Positions 8,978 through 16,967 of a stretch of DNA of 44,033 nt are shown here, in pieces (the stretch's first letter is position 1; each line of letters starts with the position of its first letter). Position numbers and translations under genes: made by a program. Under the pieces are notes generated by a model, which saw only the letters and a list, made by a program, of their open reading frames with translations, searched no databases and was not told the DNA's origin. This DNA comes from CBFDBT01 sp965603115 (GTDB lineage Bacteria > Pseudomonadota > Alphaproteobacteria > Sphingomonadales > Kordiimonadaceae), in assembly GCA_965603115.1 (NCBI GenBank), contig CBFDBT010000002.1, positions 1-44,033 on the forward strand, written 5' to 3'.

Positions 8978-9567
8978 GACAGTAATAATCCTTGTGTTCT
9001 GCAAAACTGAAGAAGTTTTAAAAGCGGCATGCCAAGCACGGTAAAATAGTCCCCCTCCACACGATCAAAAAGCTGAGCGCCACGACCTTCAAGATGATAA
9101 CACCCAACGGACGATAATATAGCATCACCGCACTCTAACAAATAGTCATCAATAAAATCATCAGAAAGCTTCCGCATAGTTAAATGCGCTTTATCAATTT
9201 CTCGCCATATAACCTGTCCACCTTTTGCTATAACAACAGCGGATATCAAACTATGTTTTTTACCGGATAGCACTTGCAATTGTTTTTTTGCGTCCGCCAT
9301 AGTGTCAGCCTTAGAATAACATCTTCCTTCACAGCTAAGAATTTGATCTGATCCAATTACAAAAGACTTTTGCCGAATAGAAGAAACCGCAAGCGCTTTA
9401 AGCTCGGCAAGCATATCAGCAATATGATGTGCAGGTGCACCCTCGGCTAATAATGCCTCTTTTACCGGATATTCATCAACAAGCGGGTTTTGACTTTCAA
9501 ATTCTACCCCTGCTGCTTTTAACATTTCAAATCGTGCACGACTGCCGCTAGCTAAAATCAATGCCAT
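8974..9567 (-). CDS. maf: Maf-family nucleoside triphosphate pyrophosphatase
   Basis: This 197-residue Maf-like protein opens with the family signature ASGSRARFEML at residues 6-16 and has VIGSDQIL near residue 70. The family hydrolyses non-canonical or bulk NTPs to NMPs and limits incorporation of modified nucleotides. The protein is probably of the YceF-like subgroup common in Alphaproteobacteria, but the exact substrate is inferred only. It starts inside a TGATG overlap with the upstream PPSR gene and ends in an ATGA overlap with aroE. Confidence 0.9.
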   Translation of the reverse strand: MALILASGSRARFEMLKAAGVEFESQNPLVDEYPVKEALLAEGAPAHHIADMLAELKALAVSSIRQKSFVIGSDQILSCEGRCYSKADTMADAKKQLQVLSGKKHSLISAVVIAKGGQVIWREIDKAHLTMRKLSDDFIDDYLLECGDAILSSVGCYHLEGRGAQLFDRVEGDYFTVLGMPLLKLLQFCRTQGLLLS

Positions 9568-10403
9568 CAGGCATCACCCTCATTTTTTTCCTGTTGCCAT
9601 TTTTGATACAGGTTTAATATAGCAACAGCAGATTCTTCAATAGACCGTCTGGTAACATCAATAACCGGCCAATCATGTTCAGAGCAAAGCCGACGACATA
9701 ATTTAACCTCGTTACGCACCAGCTCAAGATCAATATAATCTGATGAGCCATCTTGATTTAAACTGCGCAATCGGTTTTCTCTTACCTGAATAAGGCGGTC
9801 AGGGCTGGTCGTCAGGCCTACAACAAATTGATTTTGAACATTATCAAGTCCTGCTGGCAACGGACAATTGGGAACAAAGGGAATATTAGCCGTGCAAAGA
9901 CCTTTGTTTGCCAGATACATGCTGGTCGGTGTTTTTGATGTTCGCGATACGCCAACAATAATTATATCTGCTCCAGATAAATCGTCAGCAAGCTGACCGT
10001 CGTCATGCGCCATAGTATAATGAACAGCATCAATACGAGAAAAATATTCAGCGTCCATAATATGCTGAAGCCCAGGTTGGCGCGCGGCTTTTGCTCCTAA
10101 ATAGGATCCAAGAAGATTAATAACCGGATCAAGCACGCTCAAAGTTGGCAAATTCATCTCACGACAATTTACTTCAAGGGCATTGCGAATATCTTTATTT
10201 ACCAAAGTATACATGACCAACCCCGGCGTTTCTGCCATATCTTGAACTACTCTCTCCATTTGAAGAGGCGTTCGCATCAAAGGCCAATAATGGCGATTAA
10301 CATTGCTGTCTTTAAATTGGGCTAAAGCAGCATTAGCAATTGCCTCTAAAGTTTCCCCCGTCGAATCAGATACAAGGTGAATATGAAAAACGGAGTCAGG
10401 CAT
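9567..10403 (-). CDS. Pyruvate, phosphate dikinase/PEP synthase regulatory protein (PPSR, DUF299)
   Basis: This 278-residue member of the DUF299 family has the N-terminal signature VSDSTGET at residues 11-18 and the P-loop GVSRTSKT at 151-158. Characterised members are bifunctional ADP-dependent kinases and Pi-dependent phosphorylases that switch PPDK or PEP synthase off and on. The gene borders the origin. In Caulobacter and many relatives the homologue lies directly opposite hemE across oriC, and it does so here. It heads the operon running to dnaQ. Confidence 0.92.
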   Translation of the reverse strand: MPDSVFHIHLVSDSTGETLEAIANAALAQFKDSNVNRHYWPLMRTPLQMERVVQDMAETPGLVMYTLVNKDIRNALEVNCREMNLPTLSVLDPVINLLGSYLGAKAARQPGLQHIMDAEYFSRIDAVHYTMAHDDGQLADDLSGADIIIVGVSRTSKTPTSMYLANKGLCTANIPFVPNCPLPAGLDNVQNQFVVGLTTSPDRLIQVRENRLRSLNQDGSSDYIDLELVRNEVKLCRRLCSEHDWPVIDVTRRSIEESAVAILNLYQKWQQEKNEGDA

Positions 10404-10818
10404 AAATTCCTCTGTTGATAACTATATGGATAAAACTGTCAGTCAGAGCGGTACTCTTTGTTGAGAAGTTAAATTGTTTGTTTTTTAACATTCTGCACCT
10501 TTACTTTTAGAACTTATACAGTGGCTAAAAAATACGGGATAAAAATATCCATTAGTTGGTAATTAAATAGTTATCCATATTATGCACATTTTTCAATCAA
10601 GCAATTACCATATGTTTTTTTCAATTATCCAAAACTTTCCAAAAAATAAAAAAGCACTATAATATTATCTATATTATGTGTATTACCCTGTGGATAATTA
10701 GTTATCCCCACTATTCACAGGTATAAACAACTACTATCCTTTTTTTAAATATATATTATTAGATAGTGGTCTGAGCACTTACCTTAAAAATATATCAACT
10801 GGAATACAGCAAAACACC
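10404..10818. other. oriC: Chromosomal replication origin, oriC
   Basis: This AT-rich gap between the divergent PPSR gene and hemE holds a cluster of DnaA boxes. One is a perfect TTATCCACA on the minus strand at 10689-10697. Near matches are at 10413-10421 (TGTTGATAA), 10425-10433 (TATGGATAA), 10571-10579 (TTATCCATA), 10580-10588 (TTATGCACA), 10625-10633 (TTATCCAAA), 10702-10710 (TTATCCCCA) and 10711-10719 (CTATTCACA). The T/A-only stretch at about 10740-10761 next to the right-hand cluster is a plausible unwinding element. The left-hand operon points away from it on the minus strand and hemE-hemJ-rho points away on the plus strand. I saw no TTAA-N7-TTAA CtrA box. Confidence 0.88.
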
Positions 10819-11850
10819 ATGAGCAAGCTTTTATTAAATACCCTAAATGGCAAACCTGAAGACCGTGTCCCTTTTTGGTTTATGCGCCAGGCTGGTCGGT
10901 ATCTACCGGAATATCGTAAGATTAGAGCAACGGTACCAGATTTTTTATCTTTTTGTTATAATCCTGAACTTGCAACAGAAGTAACGCTGCAACCGATCCG
11001 TCGTTATGGAATGGATGGTGCTATTTTATTTGCTGATATTCTTGTGGTTCCTGATGGTCTTGGACAAAAGGTTTGGTTTGAAACCGGTCATGGCCCTCGC
11101 CTTGACCCTGTAACCGATAAAGCTGGACTTGATAAACTATCAATGGAAGGCTTCCATGATAAAGTTGGTAATATTTATGAAACGATACGACGTCTAAAAG
11201 TTCAATTACCACAAGAGGTTACGCTGCTTGGGTTTGCTGGAGCTCCTTGGACAATTGCAACTTATATGGTTGAAGGTGCTGGCAGTAAAGATCATGGGGC
11301 TGCAAAATCATGGGGTTATAGTGATCCTGTTGGCTTTAAAGCTCTTTTGGATTTAATTGTGGATGCTACGGCCGAATATTTAATCGCACAAATTGAAGCG
11401 GGTGTTGATGCTGTACAAATATTTGATAGCTGGGCAGGCGGCTTGAGTGAAACAACATTTGACAGATGGGTTATTGAGCCAACGCGCGAAATAGTAAAAC
11501 GCGTAAAAGCTAAGTATCCAAATACACCTATTATTGGATTTCCGCGTTTGGCCGGGCCGCTTTATGAACCCTTCATTGCAAAAACCGGTGTTCAGGCTGT
11601 GTCGATTGATACGGCAATGCCACTTGAATATGCTAAAACACACATTCAAAGCAAACTTTGCATTCAAGGCAATATGGATCCGCGACTGGTTGTGGCGGGC
11701 GGCAAAGAAATGCTCAATGAAGCCGATAGAATTTTGAACGCCTTCAAGGGTGGGGCACATATTTTTAATTTAGGTCATGGCTTTGTCCCTGAAACACCGC
11801 CGGAAAACGTAGAAGCGCTTGTAAACCATATTAAAGCTTTTAGGCGTTAA
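10819..11850 (+). CDS. hemE: Uroporphyrinogen III decarboxylase
   Basis: This 343-residue enzyme has the N-terminal active-site signature RQAGRYLPEYR at residues 23-33 and the second signature GFAGAPWTIATYM. It decarboxylates the four acetate side chains of uroporphyrinogen III to give coproporphyrinogen III in haem synthesis. It is the first gene right of oriC, the conserved alphaproteobacterial arrangement. Its promoter must lie within the origin region, which could couple transcription to origin activity as reported for Caulobacter. The ribosome binding site is weak. Confidence 0.97.
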   Translation: MSKLLLNTLNGKPEDRVPFWFMRQAGRYLPEYRKIRATVPDFLSFCYNPELATEVTLQPIRRYGMDGAILFADILVVPDGLGQKVWFETGHGPRLDPVTDKAGLDKLSMEGFHDKVGNIYETIRRLKVQLPQEVTLLGFAGAPWTIATYMVEGAGSKDHGAAKSWGYSDPVGFKALLDLIVDATAEYLIAQIEAGVDAVQIFDSWAGGLSETTFDRWVIEPTREIVKRVKAKYPNTPIIGFPRLAGPLYEPFIAKTGVQAVSIDTAMPLEYAKTHIQSKLCIQGNMDPRLVVAGGKEMLNEADRILNAFKGGAHIFNLGHGFVPETPPENVEALVNHIKAFRR

Positions 11851-11867
11851 ACAAAGCAGGGGTCAAA

Positions 11868-12308
11868 ATGGACGGTCTAGAAAACTATTATCTTTGGATA
11901 AAAGCCTTTCATATTATTTTTGTAATTTTCTGGTGTGCCGGACTTTTGATGATGCCGCGGTTTTTTGCTTATCACGTTCAATGTGATATTGGCTCAGACG
12001 AAGACATAAAATGGCAAGATCGCGAAAACCGATTGTTACGTATCATTATGAATCCGGCTATGATCGTTGCGTGGATACTGGGTCTGCTACTCGCGTATCA
12101 CACTAATGTTTTATATGAGCCGTGGTTTTTGGTTAAATTATTTATGGTCGCCACATTAACAGCTCTTCATATGTTATTTGCAACATGGCGTAAAAAACTA
12201 ACCGCGGGAGAGCGACCACATAGTGAAAAATTTTATCGTGCGATTAATGAGCTACCATCGCTTGCCATAATAATCATTGTGATAATGGTTATTGTTCGTC
12301 CTTTTTAA
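11868..12308 (+). CDS. hemJ: Protoporphyrinogen oxidase HemJ
   Basis: This 146-residue integral membrane protein has about four hydrophobic segments. It carries the family features His15 in KAFHII, the MMPRFFAYH motif after the first segment, and the late NELPSL motif. HemJ oxidises protoporphyrinogen IX to protoporphyrin IX in bacteria lacking HemG or HemY. It starts 17 bp after hemE, probably in the same transcript, so two haem-synthesis steps are coupled. The ribosome binding site is AGGGG. Confidence 0.93.
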   Translation: MDGLENYYLWIKAFHIIFVIFWCAGLLMMPRFFAYHVQCDIGSDEDIKWQDRENRLLRIIMNPAMIVAWILGLLLAYHTNVLYEPWFLVKLFMVATLTALHMLFATWRKKLTAGERPHSEKFYRAINELPSLAIIIIVIMVIVRPF

Positions 12309-12331
12309 AGTGAGCAAAAGTAGCAAAAATC

Positions 12332-12359
12332 TTGACATGAAAATTTAAAGTGTTAGCCT
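12332..12359 (+). promoter_or_regulatory. Possible housekeeping promoter for rho
   Basis: A perfect -35 element TTGACA at 12332-12337 is followed after 16 bp by TAGCCT at 12354-12359, a weak -10. It lies about 150 bp upstream of rho, after hemJ ends, and would give a long leader. Many rho genes have long autoregulated leaders, but no attenuator is obvious here. Confidence 0.4.
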
Positions 12360-12510
12360 TTGCGCACTTGGGGACAATTCTGTCTAATAACCTTTCAAAT
12401 CATATTTGTGATTTTAATTAAAACAACCTTTCATCAAAATTTGCAAATTCCATCAATGGCCACAAAACTAATCCTTTTTTTGAAGGCCGCTTTCCATATC
12501 GGACAATTCT

Positions 12511-13767
12511 ATGCATTTAAAAGACTTAAAACAAAAATCACCCGCTGAAGTTCTCTTGGTCGCAGAAGACCTCGGCATTGAAAATGCTTCATCAATGCGC
12601 AAACAAGACATGATGTTTGCGATTTTAAAGACGATGGCTGAAGACGATAAAGAAATTATGGGCATGGGGGTTATTGAAATATTGCCCGATGGCTTTGGTT
12701 TTTTACGCGCGCCAGAATCTAATTATTTACCAGGTCCGGATGATATTTATGTTTCACCGTCACAAGTGCGCCGTTTTGGTCTAAGAACCGGTGACACAGT
12801 AGAGGGGCAAATACGCGCACCAAAAGATGGTGAGCGCTATTTTGCTTTGCTCAAAGTTGCCAAACTTAACTTTGATGAGCCGGATAAAATCCGCCACAAA
12901 GTGCATTTTGATAATTTGACGCCGCTTTATCCCGATGAGCGTTTCAAGCTAGACCCAGATGATCCAACAATTGTTGACAAGTCACCGCGCGTGATTGATT
13001 TGGTAGCGCCCTTTGGTAAAGGCCAACGTGCCTTGATCGTGGCGCCGCCGCGCACAGGTAAAACCGTATTGCTGCAAAATATTGCCAAAAATATCACCCT
13101 TAATCATCCGGAATGTTATGTCATGGTACTTTTGATTGACGAGCGTCCGGAAGAAGTCACCGACATGCAGCGTAGCGTGAATGCTGAAGTTATTTCATCA
13201 ACCTTTGATGAGCCAGCTACGCGCCACGTTCAGGTTTCTGAGATGGTGATTGAAAAAGCCAAACGCCTTGTCGAGCACGGCAAAGATGTTGTTATTCTGT
13301 TGGATAGTATCACGCGTTTAGCTCGCGCTTATAACACTGTGGTGCCATCATCAGGTAAAGTGTTAACCGGTGGTGTTGACGCAAATGCTCTCCAGCGTCC
13401 AAAGCGCTTTTTTGGTGCCGCGCGTAATATCGAAGAAGGTGGTTCGCTGTCTATTATCGCAACGGCTCTTATTGAAACAGGCAGCCGCATGGACGAGGTT
13501 ATCTTTGAAGAATTTAAGGGTACAGGTAACTCAGAAGTTATTCTCGATCGTAAAGTTTCTGATAAGCGCATCTTCCCAGCGATTGATATTGTTAAGTCTG
13601 GTACACGTAAAGAAGAGCTGTTGGTTGATCCAGCCACCCTTGCAAAAATGTATGTTCTTCGTCGTATCCTCACACCAATGGGTACCGTCGACGCTATGGA
13701 ATTTTTGCTCGGCAAGCTTAAAGATACCAAAAACAATGAGCAATTCTTTAGCGATATGAATAACTAG
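12511..13767 (+). CDS. rho: Transcription termination factor Rho
   Basis: This 418-residue protein has a normal Rho length without the long insertions of some phyla. It has the N-terminal helical domain starting MHLKDLKQKS, the cold-shock RNA-binding fold with GFGFLR at 61-66, the Walker A APPRTGKT at 178-185, and Walker B VVILLDSITR. The hexameric helicase terminates untranslated transcripts. rho close to hemE and oriC is typical for Alphaproteobacteria. An intrinsic terminator follows at 13795-13821. Confidence 0.97.
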   Translation: MHLKDLKQKSPAEVLLVAEDLGIENASSMRKQDMMFAILKTMAEDDKEIMGMGVIEILPDGFGFLRAPESNYLPGPDDIYVSPSQVRRFGLRTGDTVEGQIRAPKDGERYFALLKVAKLNFDEPDKIRHKVHFDNLTPLYPDERFKLDPDDPTIVDKSPRVIDLVAPFGKGQRALIVAPPRTGKTVLLQNIAKNITLNHPECYVMVLLIDERPEEVTDMQRSVNAEVISSTFDEPATRHVQVSEMVIEKAKRLVEHGKDVVILLDSITRLARAYNTVVPSSGKVLTGGVDANALQRPKRFFGAARNIEEGGSLSIIATALIETGSRMDEVIFEEFKGTGNSEVILDRKVSDKRIFPAIDIVKSGTRKEELLVDPATLAKMYVLRRILTPMGTVDAMEFLLGKLKDTKNNEQFFSDMNN

Positions 13768-13794
13768 CCGCAAAGCAGTTGAGAAACTTTAAGG

Positions 13795-13821
13795 GCCCTG
13801 CTGGTATACGGCGGGGCTTTT
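13795..13821 (+). terminator. Intrinsic terminator after rho
   Basis: The GC-rich arm beginning GCCCTGC pairs with GCGGGGC across a short loop (13795-13817, with a few G-T wobbles) and is followed by TTTT. It ends the rho transcript before the HAD gene. Confidence 0.75.
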
Positions 13822-13879
13822 ATATCAAAAGAATCCGATAAGCTTTCGCTTAGCGAGGATATAATAAAGGACAACTCCC

Positions 13880-14542
13880 ATGCACCTCGTAATGTTTGAT
13901 GTTGATGGCACCTTGTGTGACACTCACGATATTGATGACAAAATTTATTTTCAGGCAATCAAGGATGTTTTAGAGCTGGAGCGCCCCGAAAGCTTGATTA
14001 ATTTTACCCATCGTAGCGATCCCGGTATTTTGACCGAGATGGTGATGAATAGCTTAGAGCGTGAAATTACTACAAAAGAATATAATGCCGTGCGGGATCA
14101 TTTTTCAGACGTGATTATGGACATCTTTATGGAAGATGCTTCCATATCGCCGGAAATACCTGGTGCTTTAAAGCTCTTTAATCAATTGAGCAAAACCGAG
14201 GGTGTTATGGTAGCAATCGCAACAGGGGGCTGGGGGCCAACGGCTTGTTTTAAGCTTGCGACCGCGGGTTTTGATATCGAGCGTGTGGCGATGGCAAGTG
14301 CTGATGATGACTTTGAGCGCAAAGAAATAATGACAATATGCAGGGACCGCGCTTTAAAACGAGCAAAAGTCGAAAAATTTGAAAGCATCACTTATGTTGG
14401 CGATGGATCGTGGGACGAAGATGCGACTGAGGCGCTAGGGTGGCGTTTCATTGGTGTGGGGGACCGGATAAAAGGCACCAAAAACTGGATTGCAGATTTT
14501 ACCAAAGTTAAGGCTGATTATTTTTTCAGCAGCGGAGTGTAG
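13880..14542 (+). CDS. HAD-superfamily hydrolase
   Basis: This 220-residue haloacid dehalogenase-type phosphatase has the nucleophile motif FDVDGT (Asp7, Asp9), motif II in AIATGG, and the acidic motif IV GDGSWDED. The helical cap between motifs I and II is of the phosphoglycolate-phosphatase/beta-phosphoglucomutase type. It probably dephosphorylates a small phosphometabolite, but the substrate is unknown. The ribosome binding site AAGGA precedes the ATG. It stands alone between the rho terminator and the M20 gene. Confidence 0.85.
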   Translation: MHLVMFDVDGTLCDTHDIDDKIYFQAIKDVLELERPESLINFTHRSDPGILTEMVMNSLEREITTKEYNAVRDHFSDVIMDIFMEDASISPEIPGALKLFNQLSKTEGVMVAIATGGWGPTACFKLATAGFDIERVAMASADDDFERKEIMTICRDRALKRAKVEKFESITYVGDGSWDEDATEALGWRFIGVGDRIKGTKNWIADFTKVKADYFFSSGV

Positions 14543-14610
14543 CGAATACAACTTGTCACACCCCGTTTTTCTGATATCGTTTTTAACGAAAATTATTATA
14601 GGGGACTTTT

Positions 14611-15933
14611 ATGAGAAAACATCTTTTATCTGCTGTTGCGGCGGTTGCGCTTTTTGCTGGAACAGCTAGTGCTGGCGATGACCTTAACACAGTCGTCAAG
14701 GCTGATTACGATAATCATCTTGGCGCACTTTTCACCCATTTTCACCAAAACCCAGAGCTGAGTAGTCAAGAATATGAAACGGCAAAACGCTTGGCAAAAG
14801 AAATTCGCGCAGCGGGTTTTGAAGTAACCGAAGGTGTTGGTGGCACAGGTGTTGTTGCTATCATGAAAAATGGCGAAGGCCCGCTTGTTATGATGCGCGC
14901 GGATATGGATGGCCTTCCGGTTCCTGAAAAATCAGGTCTTTCTTATGCATCCAAGGTGGTCACAGTAGATAAGGTCACTGGTTTTACCGCGCCTGTAATG
15001 CATGCTTGCGGTCATGATGTTCACATCACAAGCCTTGTTGGCACGGCGCGTCGCATGGCGGCGATGAAAGACCAATGGTCTGGCACGCTTATGCTTATTG
15101 GCCAGCCCGCTGAAGAACGCGGGCCGGGTGCGAGTGCGATGATGGACGATAAACTTTGGGATCGTTTTGGTCAGCCTGATTATGCGCTGGCTTTCCATGT
15201 TTCGTCTGGCGGTGTCGCAGGGCAGGTAAATGTTCTTGAAGGCAGCCCTTATGCAGGCGCTGATACGGTTGATATTACGGTACACGGTGTTGGTGCTCAC
15301 GGTGCGTCGCCGCACGCGGGTAAAGACCCTGTTTTAATTGGTTCGCAAATTGTTGTGGCGCTGCAAACTCTGGTATCGCGAGAACTTTCTCCGCGCCAAC
15401 CGGGTGTTGTCACCGTTGGTTCATTCCACTCTGGTACCAAGCATAACATTATATCTGATAAAGCGCTTTTACAAATAACTGTGCGTAATACGAATTTGGA
15501 AACCCGTAAAATCTTACTCGACGGTATCAAGCGTATTGCTATTAATACAGCACGTGCAGCCGGTGTTGCAGAAGATAAATTACCGGAGGTGATTGTGTCA
15601 CCAGATGGTTACCCGCCAACAGCCAATAATAATGAAATGGCCCGCAAACTAAAAGCGCTTTGGATTGAAAAAATGGGTGCCGATATGGTTGTGAGTGTAC
15701 CGCCGACAGGTATGGGCGCAGAGGACTTCCCGTTTTTTACAACGGACCCTTATATTCCAAGCGTTTATTTTTCAGTTGGCGGAACGCCTCAAGCCGGTTT
15801 TGATCGCGCAAAGGCAGGCGGTGCTCCTGTGCCGTCGCACCATTCGCCAATATTTAAAATCACACCGGAGCCCGCCGTTAGAAGCGGCGTTGAAGCAACC
15901 GTGGTTGCTCTACTGGATTTAATGAAAAAATAA
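14611..15933 (+). CDS. Exported M20-family amidohydrolase
   Basis: This 440-residue metallopeptidase of the M20D (IAA-amino-acid/hippurate hydrolase) type starts with a Sec signal peptide, with predicted cleavage after TASA near residue 21. Zinc-binding motifs are ADMDGLP at 97-103 and HACGHD at 131-136, and the catalytic glutamate pair is in PAEERGPGA at 166-174. A late GMGAEDF supplies further metal-site residues. It probably releases acyl or aryl groups from N-acyl amino acids in the periplasm. The ribosome binding site is AGGGGA. A strong terminator follows at 15957-15990. Confidence 0.9.
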   Translation: MRKHLLSAVAAVALFAGTASAGDDLNTVVKADYDNHLGALFTHFHQNPELSSQEYETAKRLAKEIRAAGFEVTEGVGGTGVVAIMKNGEGPLVMMRADMDGLPVPEKSGLSYASKVVTVDKVTGFTAPVMHACGHDVHITSLVGTARRMAAMKDQWSGTLMLIGQPAEERGPGASAMMDDKLWDRFGQPDYALAFHVSSGGVAGQVNVLEGSPYAGADTVDITVHGVGAHGASPHAGKDPVLIGSQIVVALQTLVSRELSPRQPGVVTVGSFHSGTKHNIISDKALLQITVRNTNLETRKILLDGIKRIAINTARAAGVAEDKLPEVIVSPDGYPPTANNNEMARKLKALWIEKMGADMVVSVPPTGMGAEDFPFFTTDPYIPSVYFSVGGTPQAGFDRAKAGGAPVPSHHSPIFKITPEPAVRSGVEATVVALLDLMKK

Positions 15934-15956
15934 CGACCTAAGACAGGTTTAAAATT

Positions 15957-15990
15957 AAAAGGGCTGGAGAAATATCTCCGGCCCTTTTTT
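15957..15990 (+). terminator. Intrinsic terminator after the M20 amidohydrolase
   Basis: A 10-bp hairpin (15961-15970 with 15975-15984, loop AATA, one G-T pair) is preceded by AAAA and followed by TTTTTT. The A and T runs on both sides would allow it to work in both directions. Confidence 0.9.
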
Positions 15991-16040
15991 GCTAGATGTA
16001 GTGAATTGATACAATCTATGGATTCACTATAGATGGTAAC

Positions 16041-16069
16041 TTGACAACCATAGTGGAGTCTTATATAAT
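16041..16069 (+). promoter_or_regulatory. Consensus sigma-70-type promoter for an unassigned short transcript
   Basis: TTGACA at 16041-16046 and TATAAT at 16064-16069 are separated by exactly 17 bp, so both hexamers match consensus in full. No plus-strand ORF follows. The next plus-strand signal is the terminator ending near 16142. The predicted transcription start is about 16076. Confidence 0.75.
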
Positions 16070-16075
16070 ATATTT

Positions 16076-16142
16076 GTGATCTGATCTTGGATTTGACCAA
16101 GGGTAGGATTGCCCCGGGGAGGTTTCGACCTCCCCCTTTTTT
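16076..16142 (+). ncRNA. Candidate small RNA, about 67 nt
   Basis: The interval between a perfect promoter and a perfect intrinsic terminator contains no reading frame. It folds as a 5' hairpin (CTTGG at 16086-16090 with CCAAG at 16097-16101, 6-nt loop), a single-stranded linker GGTAGGATTGCCCC, and the terminator. The terminator stem is GGGGAGGT/ACCTCCCC (16116-16123 with 16128-16135) closed by a TTCG tetraloop and followed by a T run. I do not recognise it as a named alphaproteobacterial sRNA family. It lies between the M20 gene and the convergent DUF3800 gene, and its 3' end touches that gene's stop codon. Confidence 0.6.
16116..16142 (+). terminator. Intrinsic terminator of the candidate sRNA
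   Basis: An 8-bp perfect stem with a TTCG tetraloop is followed by TTTTTT. It is oriented for plus-strand transcription. On the minus strand no T run follows, so it does not serve the DUF3800 gene. Confidence 0.88.
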
Positions 16143-16899
16143 ATATCTGCACAATCCCAAAACCATTAGTGTTTGATGCTCTAGTGTTTAAAATTGGATT
16201 CATTCGATTGTAATAGTGACGAGCGCCTTGTTTCTTAATGTACGCTGACGGTTTATATTTTTGATATAAAAAATATGCGGCGACATCCGCAGCCTGTATC
16301 ATATAGCTATGTTGAGAATCTTTTGTATAAGGGTCTTCAATAATTTTAACTATGGGTATGTTTCTATAACCATCACCAAATTGATGCATATTTGGAATAG
16401 GGTTATATTTATTCATTTTTCTTACTAATTTTGTTAATTTTTTGCCATCAGTATTATCTGTTATTGCTAGGCCATAATCAGTGCGATATGCACCTGGAAA
16501 ATTTCCATATTTTAGTGTGTTTTCAAATCTTTGAAAAAGAGTCGACCAAGCCTGATTAAATGTTTCATATTGGTTGGGCTTTCCTTGTTTATCAACTATC
16601 ACGCTTGTTATGGAGAGATAATTTAATTTTGCTAATTCATCTAGAAAATTTCTTAAAATAGCCAATCTCTGATATTTAGGAATATTAAGTAGAGATTTAT
16701 TTAAATATTCAGAGGCATGTATTTCTCTGCGGATAGGTAAATTATAGACCTGATTCATCGTATATCTAAAATTGATTAATGCTTCATGAAAGACATGCCA
16801 TTGGCTTTCGTGGATTACGATGCCAGACAAGCCAAAATATCTTGTTGGAGAATTAATGAGGCCCGGGTCACCACTTTCATCTACATACATTAGATACAT
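16141..16899 (-). CDS. DUF3800 domain protein
   Basis: From the ATG at 16899 this 252-residue protein begins MYLMYVDESGDPG, the hallmark N-terminus of DUF3800. Later acidic residues (ITDNTD) and a C-terminal IQAADVAAYF also fit. The family has a predicted RNase H-like fold with acidic active-site residues and is found mostly in accessory DNA, but its function is not established. The frame opens 12 codons upstream at 16935. I prefer 16899 because AGGG precedes it and the family motif then starts at once. The gene is more AT-rich than its neighbours and interrupts a run of core genes, which suggests gain by transfer. Confidence 0.82.
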   Translation of the reverse strand: MYLMYVDESGDPGLINSPTRYFGLSGIVIHESQWHVFHEALINFRYTMNQVYNLPIRREIHASEYLNKSLLNIPKYQRLAILRNFLDELAKLNYLSITSVIVDKQGKPNQYETFNQAWSTLFQRFENTLKYGNFPGAYRTDYGLAITDNTDGKKLTKLVRKMNKYNPIPNMHQFGDGYRNIPIVKIIEDPYTKDSQHSYMIQAADVAAYFLYQKYKPSAYIKKQGARHYYNRMNPILNTRASNTNGFGIVQI

Positions 16900-16967
16900 A
16901 AACCACCCTATAGTTACTACAACTGTTGCAACCATATACTAAGCAGAATAATATTTAAAGTAGAGTT

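Noticed and set aside
10460..10490. CtrA-type site in oriC (TTAA at 10469-10472 and 10485-10488)
   Set aside because: The spacing is 12 bp, not 7.
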